Under the pieces are notes generated by a model. It made no database searches. It saw only the letters and a list, made by a program, of their open reading frames with translations, and was not told the DNA's origin. From the NCBI RefSeq assembly GCF_019752095.1, contig NZ_JAIEMO010000004.1, positions 46,698 to 110,697 on the forward strand: a stretch of 64,000 bases of DNA, in the 5' to 3' direction. Positions 36,734-45,731 of the stretch are shown piece after piece. The DNA is from Nitrosomonas sp. (GTDB lineage Bacteria > Pseudomonadota > Gammaproteobacteria > Burkholderiales > Nitrosomonadaceae). A program made the translations under genes and the position numbers. Numbering within the stretch: the first letter of the stretch is position 1; every line of letters starts with the position of its first letter.

Positions 36734-38716
36734 ATGGTTAATCCGCTGCAACCGGTTCTGATTTTATTGGCTATCGCAGTTCTGGCCGTGGTCGTTTTTC
36801 GACTATTGCGCTTACCTCCAATGCTAGGTTATTTGTTGGCAGGTGTCAGTATTGGGCCACATGCTTTAGGGTGGATTTCGGATAACGAAGAAACGCGTCA
36901 TCTGGCTGAATTTGGTGTGGTCTTTCTGATGTTTAGTATTGGCCTGGAATTTAGTTTGACTAAACTTATTGCCATGAAGCGAATTGTGTTTGGCTTTGGA
37001 ACGGCGCAAGTGGTAATCACGATTTTGGTGGTTATCGTGATTGCGTGGTTGCTGCAAATGGATTGGCGCATTGGATTGGTGCTCGGAGGGGCTTTAGCCA
37101 TGTCATCCACTGCCATCGTAAGCAAAATGCTGGCTGAACGGGCTGAACTTAATACATCACATGGAAGGCAAATAATAGGTGTATTACTTTTTCAGGATTT
37201 AGCGGTCATTCCATTGCTCATTATCATACCCGCATTGAGGGTTGAAGTTGATGCGGATACCAACGATTTTAGTACTATGCTGACGATCGCAATTGTGAAA
37301 ATCGTTATTGCATTGGCATTTATTTTATTCATTGGGCAAAAGCTCATGCGTCCATGGTTTCATTTAGTTGCTAGGCAGAAATCTTCGGAGCTGTTTGTTT
37401 TAAATGTATTGTTGATTACTCTTGGGCTGGCGTGGATGACGGAATCGGCTGGCTTGTCACTGGCTTTGGGTGCATTCCTTGCGGGCATGTTGATTTCCGA
37501 GACGGAATACCGCTATCAAGTTGAAGACGATATCAAACCATTTCGAGATGTATTATTAGGCTTGTTTTTTGTAACTATTGGCATGTTGCTGGACATGCAG
37601 GTGCTTATAGAGAATTTTTTCTGGGTATTTGTCATTCTGATAACACTCATTATTTTTAAAATTATCGTGATTACTGGTTTGTCGCGCTTATTCGGTGCTG
37701 AGTCCAATGTGGCGATAAGAACAGGGTTAAGTTTAGCGCAAGGTGGTGAATTTGGGTTTATTTTGCTGGCGCAGGCGAGTGCAGTTGGATTAATGGAGAA
37801 TTCAATTCTCCAGCCTGTTTTGGCAGCGATGGTGCTGTCGATGTTTGTTGCACCATTCCTGATTGAATATAGTGAGCCAATGATTCAGCGCTTTTACGGC
37901 TCGGATTGGATGCATCGTGCTATGCAAATAACATCCATCGCAACACAAACCATGGTGACACAAAATCATGTCATTGTATGCGGCTATGGGCGAAGTGGGC
38001 AAAGCATAGCGCGTATTTTCGAGCAAGAATCAATACCGTTTGTTGCATTGGACCTTGATCCGCAACGTATTCATGAAGCGACCAGTGCAGGGGAGTCAGT
38101 TGTCTATGGCGATGCAGCGCGTCGTGAAGTATTAATTGCAGCAGGGTTGATGCGTGCGAGAGTATTGGTTGTGAGCTACTCCAATACCATTTCGACCTTA
38201 AAGATTTTGAAACATGTGCAGGAACTGCGTCCAGAACTGTCTGTTGTCGTTCGAACCCGTGATGATTCCGATATTGATTTATTGAAGGATGCGGGTGCTA
38301 CGGAAGTCGTGGCAGAGATCATGGAAGGGAGCTTGATGCTGGCATCCCATGCTTTAATGTTTGTTGATATTTCGACGGGGCGCATATTGCGCCGCATACG
38401 AGAAATTCGTGAGCAGCGATACAGCTTATTGCGTGGCTTCTATCACGGATTGACCGATGAGACGGAAAACGATCATGAGAAAATATTTCCACGGTTACTC
38501 ACAATAATGATTACTCCGGGCGCAGCGGCTATCAATAAAACTTTGCGCGATCTTGATTTGGTTGGCTTAGCTGTTGAGGTAACTGCAGTGAGAAGGCGAA
38601 ACATTCGTGGATTAATGCCTACTGGCGAGACACGACTTGAAGCGGGTGACGTTATTGTACTCAGAGGTACACAAGATAATTTGGCTGCTGCAGAAATTAA
38701 ATTATTACAAGGATAA
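36734..38716 (+). CDS. KefB-type monovalent cation:proton antiporter
   Basis: A 660-residue CPA2 antiporter. About 12 membrane helices fill residues 1-380, with LGYLLAGVSIGPHALG and the FQDLAVIPLL and GAFLAGMLIS motifs. A TrkA-N domain (VIVCGYGRSGQSIARIF) and a TrkA-C domain follow. KefB/KefC proteins are gated by glutathione and its adducts, and this gene is divergent from the gshA-gshB operon, which fits that. The ATG at 36734 is preferred over TTG 36725. Confidence 0.9.
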   Translation: MVNPLQPVLILLAIAVLAVVVFRLLRLPPMLGYLLAGVSIGPHALGWISDNEETRHLAEFGVVFLMFSIGLEFSLTKLIAMKRIVFGFGTAQVVITILVVIVIAWLLQMDWRIGLVLGGALAMSSTAIVSKMLAERAELNTSHGRQIIGVLLFQDLAVIPLLIIIPALRVEVDADTNDFSTMLTIAIVKIVIALAFILFIGQKLMRPWFHLVARQKSSELFVLNVLLITLGLAWMTESAGLSLALGAFLAGMLISETEYRYQVEDDIKPFRDVLLGLFFVTIGMLLDMQVLIENFFWVFVILITLIIFKIIVITGLSRLFGAESNVAIRTGLSLAQGGEFGFILLAQASAVGLMENSILQPVLAAMVLSMFVAPFLIEYSEPMIQRFYGSDWMHRAMQITSIATQTMVTQNHVIVCGYGRSGQSIARIFEQESIPFVALDLDPQRIHEATSAGESVVYGDAARREVLIAAGLMRARVLVVSYSNTISTLKILKHVQELRPELSVVVRTRDDSDIDLLKDAGATEVVAEIMEGSLMLASHALMFVDISTGRILRRIREIREQRYSLLRGFYHGLTDETENDHEKIFPRLLTIMITPGAAAINKTLRDLDLVGLAVEVTAVRRRNIRGLMPTGETRLEAGDVIVLRGTQDNLAAAEIKLLQG

Positions 38717-38790
38717 AAGAATTATTTTTCATTCATGTAATGAGAAAATACCCTATTCATATTGTGACTTTATTAAAAAGATTTCAGTGG

Positions 38791-38805
38791 TTTACGTCAC
38801 GTAAA
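38791..38805. promoter_or_regulatory. Perfect palindrome upstream of nirK
   Basis: TTTACGTCACGTAAA is a perfect 7-1-7 inverted repeat ending 2 bp before the -35 box of nirK. Its position, centred about 45 bases before the predicted start point, suits an activator. It matches neither the Fnr nor the NsrR consensus known to me. Confidence 0.6.
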
Positions 38806-38807
38806 AA

Positions 38808-38836
38808 TAGACAGTACAACGAAGAAAGTGTATAGT
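38808..38836 (+). promoter_or_regulatory. Sigma-70 type promoter of nirK
   Basis: The -35 box TAGACA (38808-38813) and the -10 box TATAGT (38831-38836) are separated by exactly 17 bp; each is one base from consensus. The transcript would start near 38843, leaving a leader of about 120 bases. Confidence 0.7.
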
Positions 38837-38961
38837 TCCCACGCTGCCCTTTACTCTTGTGATTCAGAAAAGGGAAAGTGTTGAAGCAATTTGAGATTGT
38901 CTCAACAAATTAAGAATGGCGCATAAAAAAAGCGCAAAGTTCATCATTTATGGAGGGTTAT

Positions 38962-40062
38962 ATGATTAAAGCTGTTCAGGCGGTTGTGGGACTGGGATTG
39001 CTTTGTTTTGCTGCTACTCAGGTAGCGGTAGCACAAGACATTTCTAAATTACCACGTGTAAAACAACAACTGGTGGCTCCGCCAAATGTTCCTGTGCACG
39101 ACCAGGTTGCTAAAGGTGGACCAAAGATTGTTGAAATAAAAATGGCTTTCGAGGAAAAACTCGTAGAGATTGCTCCTGGTGCGAAAGCTTGGGGTATGAC
39201 TTTCAATGGCAGTATCCCTGGTCCACTCATCATTGTGCATGAAGGCGATTATGTCGAATTGACATTATCCAATCCAAAATCCAGCACGTTGGCTCATAAC
39301 GTGGATTTCCATGCAGCAACCGGCGCATTGGGTGGTGCTGGTTTAACACTGGTACAACCGGGTGAAGAAGTCGTTGTACGCTGGAAAGCTGTTAAACCAG
39401 GCGTATTTGTATACCATTGTGCGCCTGGCGGAACCATGATTCCATTTCATGTTATCTCTGGCATGAACGGAGCTATTATGGTGTTGCCGCGCGATGGTCT
39501 GAAAGACGCAAAAGGCAAACCATATAAATACGATAAAGCTTTTTACATTGGTGAACAAGATTTCTATCTGCCAAAAGACGATAAAGGTAACTTCAAAACC
39601 TATGGCTCACCAGCCGAAGGTATGGCAGACATGTTAGAAGTATCTAAAGGACTCATTCCAACTCACGTAGTATTTAACGGTGCAGTTGGTGCGATTACCG
39701 GTGACAATGCACTGAAAGCTAAAGTAGGTGAGAAAGTTCTGTTTATCCATTCTCAAGCTAATCGCGCTTCTTATCCACATTTGATTGGTGGTCATGCTGA
39801 TCTGTACTGGGTAGGTGGTTCATTCAGCGATACACCGCTTACCAGCCAAGAAACTTGGTTTGTTCCAGCCGGTTCAGCAGTTGCTGCAGCCTATCAATTT
39901 GAACAACCAGGTCTGTATGTATACCTCAGTCATAACCTGATTGAAGCTGTATTGCTAGGCGCTGCGCTGCATATGAACGTTGAAGGTAAATGGAATGATG
40001 ACCTGATGACTCAGCTCAAAGCTCCTGCAAGCTTTGATGCGAAAGCTGCAATGGATCACTAA
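38962..40062 (+). CDS. nirK: Copper-containing nitrite reductase NirK (AniA type)
   Basis: A 366-residue periplasmic enzyme reducing nitrite to nitric oxide. A signal peptide (to residue 24) leads two cupredoxin domains. Type 1 copper ligands are His112, Cys153, His163 and Met168; type 2 ligands are His117, His152 and His324; catalytic Asp115 and His278 are present. All sites are intact. ATG 38962 is used because GGAGG lies 5 bp before it, inside the upstream codon at 38950. In ammonia oxidisers it removes nitrite and is often induced by nitrite; here it is a lone gene without ncg genes. Confidence 0.96.
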   Translation: MIKAVQAVVGLGLLCFAATQVAVAQDISKLPRVKQQLVAPPNVPVHDQVAKGGPKIVEIKMAFEEKLVEIAPGAKAWGMTFNGSIPGPLIIVHEGDYVELTLSNPKSSTLAHNVDFHAATGALGGAGLTLVQPGEEVVVRWKAVKPGVFVYHCAPGGTMIPFHVISGMNGAIMVLPRDGLKDAKGKPYKYDKAFYIGEQDFYLPKDDKGNFKTYGSPAEGMADMLEVSKGLIPTHVVFNGAVGAITGDNALKAKVGEKVLFIHSQANRASYPHLIGGHADLYWVGGSFSDTPLTSQETWFVPAGSAVAAAYQFEQPGLYVYLSHNLIEAVLLGAALHMNVEGKWNDDLMTQLKAPASFDAKAAMDH

Positions 40063-40100
40063 GATTTGACTTAGTGTAGCTATTAAAGGCATATAAAACA

Positions 40101-40136
40101 AAAGGCCTCAACCTTATAAAGGGTTGAGGCCTTTTT
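40101..40136 (+). terminator. Intrinsic terminator after nirK
   Basis: GGCCTCAACC and GGGTTGAGGCC form a long GC-rich stem with a short AT loop, followed by a T run. It ends nirK before apt. Confidence 0.95.
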
Positions 40137-40190
40137 CATTAGCAATGTGTGCATTTTGCTCATTATATTGTTTATAAATATCATTCGAAT

Positions 40191-40718
40191 ATGCCCATTA
40201 AATCTCGTATTCGCACTATCCCTCATTATCCACGACATGGAATCATGTTTCGTGATATCACAACACTATTAAAAGATCCTTTTGGGTTGTATACAACCAT
40301 ACAGGAAATTGCTAATCGTTATGATGCGGTCACAATTGATAAAGTGGCCGGAATCGAGTCACGTGGATTCATCATTGGCGCACCGGTTGCCTATCAATTA
40401 GGTAAAGGTTTTGTCCCTATCCGTAAACAAAATAAACTGCCTGCGGAAACTCTGGGAAGAGACTATCAATTGGAATATGGCAGTGACCGTATTGAGATTC
40501 ACGTAGATGCAATTCAACCAGGAGATCAGATACTTTTGATCGATGACCTGATTGCAACTGGTGGGACTGCAGAAGCGGCTGCAGGCCTTATAGAAGATAT
40601 GGGTGGAAAAGTCGTAGAATGCTGCTTCGTGATTGATTTACCAGGCGTTGGGGGGAGAGCTCGCTTGGAGAAATTGGGACATAGAGTCTTTGCATTATGT
40701 GAATTCGAGGGCGAGTGA
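40191..40718 (+). CDS. apt: Adenine phosphoribosyltransferase
   Basis: A 175-residue enzyme that salvages adenine with PRPP. It has [17 protein letters not shown], the [10 protein letters not shown] motif and the PRPP loop [13 protein letters not shown]. The ATG at 40191 gives the usual length; the frame open from 40149 extends beyond the family start. Confidence 0.95.
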   Translation: MPIKSRIRTIPHYPRHGIMFRDITTLLKDPFGLYTTIQEIANRYDAVTIDKVAGIESRGFIIGAPVAYQLGKGFVPIRKQNKLPAETLGRDYQLEYGSDRIEIHVDAIQPGDQILLIDDLIATGGTAEAAAGLIEDMGGKVVECCFVIDLPGVGGRARLEKLGHRVFALCEFEGE

Positions 40719-40761
40719 GCATTCTACACTAACCTGTTCCAAGCATTTGTGCCAGAATGTG

Positions 40762-42156
40762 TCACTGATTCTCTTGCAAGACTGATAATAACTTATCATG
40801 AATACCACCAAAGCTGCCATTACTCATGATCAAGATATGATCCCCAGGTTTTGTAATGGCAACGATATTTTGTATTAACTGATTTAAATCATCGCAGTAA
40901 TCGACTCGCTCGTTTAATGTGCTAAGGGCTGATTTTGCCCATTGCGAATCACGTGTGAAGCAAAAAACATGATCAGCGTCTTGCAGGCTGTGCGCAAGAT
41001 AATCTTTCCAAACACCCATTTTCATCGTATTAGAGCGAGGTTCGAGTACCGCAATGATTCTTTTTTGACCAATGTGGATTCTTAAACCATTCAGCGTTGT
41101 TTGAATTGCGGTAGGATGATGTGCAAAATCATCATAAACAGTAATGCCGTTGACGGTGCCGCACATCTCCATGCGACGTTTAACATTCTTGAATTCTGAC
41201 AATGCTGTAATTCCTGTTTCAACGGGTACTCCAGCATGTCTGGCAGCGATTAATGCTGCCAAAGCGTTCATGCGGTTGTGTTCGCCTAATAAATCCCAAT
41301 GCAACCGTCCTTGATGGATCCGATCACAATATATATCCATTTCATTGTTTGCGAGCAATTGGGCATTCCAACTAGCTTCAGCCCCAAACTCCTCCACTGG
41401 AGTCCAGCGGCCTTGTGTCAGAACTTGTTTTATATTCTCATCTTTTCTATTGGCTACGATCAAACCGTTATTGGGAATAATTCGTACAAAGTGATGGAAT
41501 TGACGCTTGATGGCTGAAAGATCTGGAAAGATGTCAGCATGATCAAATTCAATATTGTTTAATATCGCAGTTCTGGGATGATAATGAACAAATTTAGAAC
41601 GCTTGTCGAAGAAAGCCGTGTCATATTCATCTGCCTCAATAACGAAAAACGGTGAAATTTCAGCAGAATTTGATTCGAAATCCTGTGCCTGTTCTGATGG
41701 AATATTTCCAATTCTTGCAGATAGGCCAAAGTTCTCGGGAATTCCGCCAATCAAAAAACCTGGGTTTAATCCAGCGTAATCTAATATCCAGGCCAGCATT
41801 GAGCTGGTTGTGGTTTTGCCGTGTGTTCCGGCGACAGCAAGTACCCAGCGATGCCTCAGAATATTTTCTGATAACCATTGTGGGCCGGAAATGTAAGGTA
41901 AATTTCGATTAAGAATTTCTTCCATCAGTGGATTTCCGCGGGTAATTACATTACCAATTACGAATATATCTGGCTGAAGTTGGATTTGTTCGGCTGAGTA
42001 GCCTGATATTAATTCTATGCCTTGAGACTCAAGCTGTGTACTCATCGGCGGATAAACATCTTGATCGCAGCCTGTTACCTTATGCCCGGATTCTCGCGCA
42101 ATGGCTGCAATCCCCCCCATGAAAGTGCCACAAATTCCAAGTATGTGAATGTGCAT
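40762..42156 (-). CDS. mpl: UDP-MurNAc:tripeptide ligase Mpl
   Basis: A 464-residue Mur-ligase recycling cell-wall tripeptide. It has the N-terminal HILGICGTFMGGIA, the ATP-loop GTHGKTTTSSML and the middle YDDFAHHPTAIQTTLNGL segment, all typical of Mpl. It converges on apt and diverges from gluQ. Confidence 0.94.
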   Translation of the reverse strand: MHIHILGICGTFMGGIAAIARESGHKVTGCDQDVYPPMSTQLESQGIELISGYSAEQIQLQPDIFVIGNVITRGNPLMEEILNRNLPYISGPQWLSENILRHRWVLAVAGTHGKTTTSSMLAWILDYAGLNPGFLIGGIPENFGLSARIGNIPSEQAQDFESNSAEISPFFVIEADEYDTAFFDKRSKFVHYHPRTAILNNIEFDHADIFPDLSAIKRQFHHFVRIIPNNGLIVANRKDENIKQVLTQGRWTPVEEFGAEASWNAQLLANNEMDIYCDRIHQGRLHWDLLGEHNRMNALAALIAARHAGVPVETGITALSEFKNVKRRMEMCGTVNGITVYDDFAHHPTAIQTTLNGLRIHIGQKRIIAVLEPRSNTMKMGVWKDYLAHSLQDADHVFCFTRDSQWAKSALSTLNERVDYCDDLNQLIQNIVAITKPGDHILIMSNGSFGGIHDKLLSVLQENQ

Positions 42157-42253
42157 GACCCAGCTTAAAAGAATTTCGTTTAGAAGAAATAGAAAAACAA
42201 ATCAATTGTTCTGATTGCTAAATTATAGTTCATAAGTTTAGTCAGTAATACTG

Positions 42254-43192
42254 ATGCAATGTAGTAGTGTAGTATTTTATAAATTCAACAACCTTTCTCT
42301 TGTGAGTACTCATTCGTTGATAGAAAAAGATTATCGTGGCCGGTTTGCGCCATCACCAACTGGACCTTTGCATTTTGGTTCGCTAGTTGCGGCTATGGGC
42401 AGTTATCTCGATGCAAAATTCAACCGAGGTAAGTGGCTAGTTAGAATTGAAGATATTGATTCTCAGCGTGAAGTGCCGGGAGCTGCGAGTGAAATTCTAT
42501 TTGCGTTAGAAAGTCTAGGAATGGAATGGGACGAAGCAATTATTTTTCAAAGTCGACGCTCCGAAGCTTATCAAGAAGCACTTAATGCGCTAGAGAACCA
42601 AAATTTAACTTATCCATGTACCTGCTCAAGAAAAGAAATTGCTGATTCCAGCATTATTGGTTTTAGTGGGCCTATTTATCCCGGAACGTGTTTGAAAAAT
42701 CCTCCCTTATTGGGTAAATCATATTCGCTGCGTGTTCAAACCAATGAAAATCAAATTCAATTTCAAGATATCTTAAAGGGATCATATTCGCAAAAACTCA
42801 AGCTGGAGATTGGCGATTTTGTACTACGCCGAGCTGACGGAGTTTATGCCTATCAATTGGCGGTTGTAGTCGATGATGCTGAGCAAAGTATCACGCATGT
42901 CGTACGTGGCGCAGATCTTTTAGATTCTACGCCACGCCAAATATTTCTCCAGCAATTATTAGGTTATAGCACGCCGCGATATATGCATCTTCCAGTCGTA
43001 ACTAATGCAGAGGGTGAGAAGCTCAGTAAACAAACAAACGCTGAGCCAATAGAACTCGCAAATGCACTGCCGCAACTAGTCAAGGCGCTGTATTTCTTGG
43101 GACAAAAACCCCCTCTGGAGATTCTCGAAGGTGATCTTTCATCCTTCTGGCAATGGGCTAGAGAGAATTGGCAAATCAATCTTATTCCATGA
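42254..43192 (+). CDS. gluQ: Glutamyl-Q tRNA(Asp) synthetase
   Basis: A 312-residue truncated GluRS that attaches glutamate to the queuosine of tRNA-Asp. It has RFAPSPTGPLHFGSLVAA with the HIGH-like motif, the Cys-rich YPCTCSRKEI, and the KLSKQ signature. There is no anticodon-binding domain, as expected. The start could also be GTG 42302; the first 16 residues look non-native and no ribosome binding site is visible at either. Confidence 0.9.
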   Translation: MQCSSVVFYKFNNLSLVSTHSLIEKDYRGRFAPSPTGPLHFGSLVAAMGSYLDAKFNRGKWLVRIEDIDSQREVPGAASEILFALESLGMEWDEAIIFQSRRSEAYQEALNALENQNLTYPCTCSRKEIADSSIIGFSGPIYPGTCLKNPPLLGKSYSLRVQTNENQIQFQDILKGSYSQKLKLEIGDFVLRRADGVYAYQLAVVVDDAEQSITHVVRGADLLDSTPRQIFLQQLLGYSTPRYMHLPVVTNAEGEKLSKQTNAEPIELANALPQLVKALYFLGQKPPLEILEGDLSSFWQWARENWQINLIP

Positions 43193-43356
43193 TGATTTTA
43201 TGTGAATGTGATTAGTTTCGAATTGAAGCTATCAAAGTAATATTTGTGCTAGTCTGTAGTATCGAAGATCAGCAATATCCCTGAAAATTGCTTAGATTGA
43301 AACTAAAGATACCGAGATAAATCATGTTCCCTAGTAACATCAGGTAAGGAGATGTT

Positions 43357-44520
43357 GTGGCTTTTTTGCCTTTTAATATAGTGAAACAAAAAAAACTGAA
43401 AGTAGTTATTGTGGGCGGAGGATACGCAGGGCTTGCGGCATTAACAAATCTTTTGCAATTCGCTCCCGATACAGATATCACACTCATAGATCCCAGAACG
43501 CAGCATCTGAAGATTACACATTTGCATGAAACATTCAGGTATCCATTAACAGATTTATTATTTTCTTTCAGTGATCTGGAAAATCGTTTCGGGTGCCGAC
43601 ATGTGCTGGCATCAGTCAACTTTGATAAGAATACATTGCAGAATTGTCAAAAAAACAAACAATTAATTCTCGATGAAGCGGCTCTTAAATTTGATTATAT
43701 GATTATAGCATCCGGGTGCGAGAATAACGCATCTGATGCTATGGATTCAAAAAATGTATTAAGTTTGTATGATTTCACTACTACCAATGGATCTGATTTA
43801 TTAGGAAAATTTATTGATCAAAACAATGCTTCGAACCAATCGATTTCTGTCGTGGGTGGCGGTGCAACGGGCATACAGTTTCTGTTTGAGATTAAACAGT
43901 TTTTGGTGCGTGTGAAAAGTAAAGCAGAGTTACGCTTGATTCATTCGGGCGAACATGTGCTTGAGCAATTTCCCGATGGTTTTGGGGCTTATGCTGAATC
44001 CCGAATGCGTGACTTGAATATTGCTTTTTACCCTAATACATATTACAGTGAGCAACGCCCTGATGCGGTTTTTCTAACCGAAAAGATTACAAAGAAGCAA
44101 TTTGAATTGCCGTCCAGTGCATCAATTTTGTTTCTGGGCAAGAAGCAGCAAAAAACTTATACGGCTAATGCCTTTGGGCAGGTTCTAGTTAATCAGAAGC
44201 CTTTGCAGAACATTTTTGCAGTCGGTGACTGCTCGCACTATCAATCGTTGGGATCAAATACCCTGACAGCACAATCAGCCGTTCGTAAAGGAAAATTAGT
44301 GGCGCGCAATATATTACGACATTCAGGCTTTCCTGGACTACTTGAACCCTACATACATCACGAATTAGGCTACGTCGTAAGCATTGGACCTGCGGATGCT
44401 GTTGGGTGGTTGGTTTCGGAAGGAAACTTGATCACAGGCATACCAGCACTGACAATAAAAGAGCTCGTAGAAGCTCAATATGATTTATTATTGGCAGGTA
44501 TCGATACTTACTTGGTTTAG
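43357..44520 (+). CDS. FAD-dependent oxidoreductase (NDH-2-like)
   Basis: A 387-residue flavoprotein with two nucleotide-binding folds: VVIVGGGYAGLAAL at the N-terminus for FAD, and SVVGGGATGIQFLFEI around residue 165 for NAD(P)H. NIFAVGDCSHY closes the FAD site. The fold is that of type II NADH dehydrogenases, sulfide:quinone reductases and relatives; Cys residues needed for sulfide oxidation are not obvious. Start is GTG 43357 with AAGGAGATG upstream. It begins the likely LOV operon. Confidence 0.82.
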   Translation: MAFLPFNIVKQKKLKVVIVGGGYAGLAALTNLLQFAPDTDITLIDPRTQHLKITHLHETFRYPLTDLLFSFSDLENRFGCRHVLASVNFDKNTLQNCQKNKQLILDEAALKFDYMIIASGCENNASDAMDSKNVLSLYDFTTTNGSDLLGKFIDQNNASNQSISVVGGGATGIQFLFEIKQFLVRVKSKAELRLIHSGEHVLEQFPDGFGAYAESRMRDLNIAFYPNTYYSEQRPDAVFLTEKITKKQFELPSSASILFLGKKQQKTYTANAFGQVLVNQKPLQNIFAVGDCSHYQSLGSNTLTAQSAVRKGKLVARNILRHSGFPGLLEPYIHHELGYVVSIGPADAVGWLVSEGNLITGIPALTIKELVEAQYDLLLAGIDTYLV

Positions 44521-44544
44521 CAAACACTACGCAGGAGATATGAT

Positions 44545-45030
44545 ATGCTTGGTTTGTTTAAAGATAATCCTGTAATAGGCAAGGCCAGCACAACTATTCA
44601 ATGCCCGGCAGATAAGCTTTTCAATTTTATTGGCAATGACTTGCTTGTTAACTATCCTCGTTGGTCGCCAGAAGTCAAGGAATTGGAAAAGCAGACTGAA
44701 GGTCCAATACAACTGGGAACGGTATGTCGGCAAGTACGTGTGGACCAAGGTAATCGCTCGGAATCAACTTTTAAAGTTGAAGCTTTTGATAATGGTAAAC
44801 GGATTTGCTTTAAAGGAACATCCGATCCTTATCGATGCGATTATTTGATGGAATCAATCAATGAGACTGAAAGCAAAATAACGTTTTCCTTTGAACTGTT
44901 AAGTCTCGATCTTCATGTAAGACCCTTTGAAAAACTGGTGCGCATTGCGGTTCAGGATGGAACGGAGAGAACCGTAAAAAACATCAAGAAACTCATTGAG
45001 TCTGATATAGCTGGAGCTGGTTCAAACTAA
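44545..45030 (+). CDS. SRPBCC-superfamily protein
   Basis: A 161-residue protein with the START/polyketide-cyclase-like pattern: an N-terminal strand KASTTIQCPADKLFNFIGND, alternating strands and a C-terminal amphipathic helix (VQDGTERTVKNIKKLIES). Such folds bind hydrophobic ligands. It begins 24 bp after the oxidoreductase, with AGGAG upstream. SRPBCC genes accompany LOV and photolyase-type genes in other bacteria. Confidence 0.82.
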   Translation: MLGLFKDNPVIGKASTTIQCPADKLFNFIGNDLLVNYPRWSPEVKELEKQTEGPIQLGTVCRQVRVDQGNRSESTFKVEAFDNGKRICFKGTSDPYRCDYLMESINETESKITFSFELLSLDLHVRPFEKLVRIAVQDGTERTVKNIKKLIESDIAGAGSN

Positions 45031-45086
45031 TCAATCATCGCAATGTGCGCATTTAGCCAAGAGCTGATAAACCTGGAGAGAAAATC

Positions 45087-45539
45087 ATGGATTTTATCGT
45101 TGAAAAAGACCCTGGATTAATTCCACAAGTATTGTCCAAGATTCTTGATTCATGTGTCAATGGAGTATCGTTGGCTGATCCTGATCAAGAGGATTTGCCT
45201 TTGGTATATGTCAATAAGGCATTTGAAGCCATAACAGGTTATACATTGGAGGAGACCGTAGGAAAGAATTGCCGTTTCTTGCAGGGAAATGAACGTGATC
45301 AAACAGCTGTTAATCAACTCCGGGAAGCCATAAAAAATAAAGAATCCGTGGAAGTGGTACTGCGAAACTATCGCAAGAATGGCGAATTGTTTTATAATCA
45401 CCTACTGATGTCTCCGCTTTTTGACTCAAATGGAAACCTCCTCTATTTCCTCGGAGTACAGTACGATATTACTCCACAAATTCGGGCAGAAGAGGAAATT
45501 AAAGCCTTGAAAGAGCAGCTGGAAGCACTTAAGAAATAA
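45087..45539 (+). CDS. Short LOV blue-light receptor protein
   Basis: A 150-residue PAS protein with the LOV signature GKNCRFLQ at residues 59-66. The photoactive Cys is Cys62, and Arg63, Gln66, Arg70, Asn94, Asn104 and Gln125 match the flavin-contacting positions. A C-terminal helix (about 131-150, RAEEEIKALKEQLEALKK) can form a coiled coil and a dimer. There is no output domain, as in short LOV proteins. It is third in the cluster with the oxidoreductase and SRPBCC genes. Confidence 0.92.
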   Translation: MDFIVEKDPGLIPQVLSKILDSCVNGVSLADPDQEDLPLVYVNKAFEAITGYTLEETVGKNCRFLQGNERDQTAVNQLREAIKNKESVEVVLRNYRKNGELFYNHLLMSPLFDSNGNLLYFLGVQYDITPQIRAEEEIKALKEQLEALKK

Positions 45540-45556
45540 GTCTTTCAGATATTCAG

Positions 45557-45584
45557 AAAAACCATTGGTATGAATCGGTTTTTT
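45557..45584 (+). terminator. Terminator after the LOV gene
   Basis: AAAAACCATT pairs with AATCGGTTTTTT with one bulge, ending in a T run. It closes the 43357-45539 cluster. Confidence 0.75.
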
Positions 45585-45731
45585 GTGGCTTTGCCTGTTT
45601 GTCGCTATTACAGTGTATTTGCATTGTAACGTTAGTATGCGATTTTACATTCCTAATGTCTTTTTTTGTCTTAGATAAGTTTCCGGTAGCAGTAAACCGC
45701 AACAGAGCGTGTTAATAGCTATAGGCGCGAG

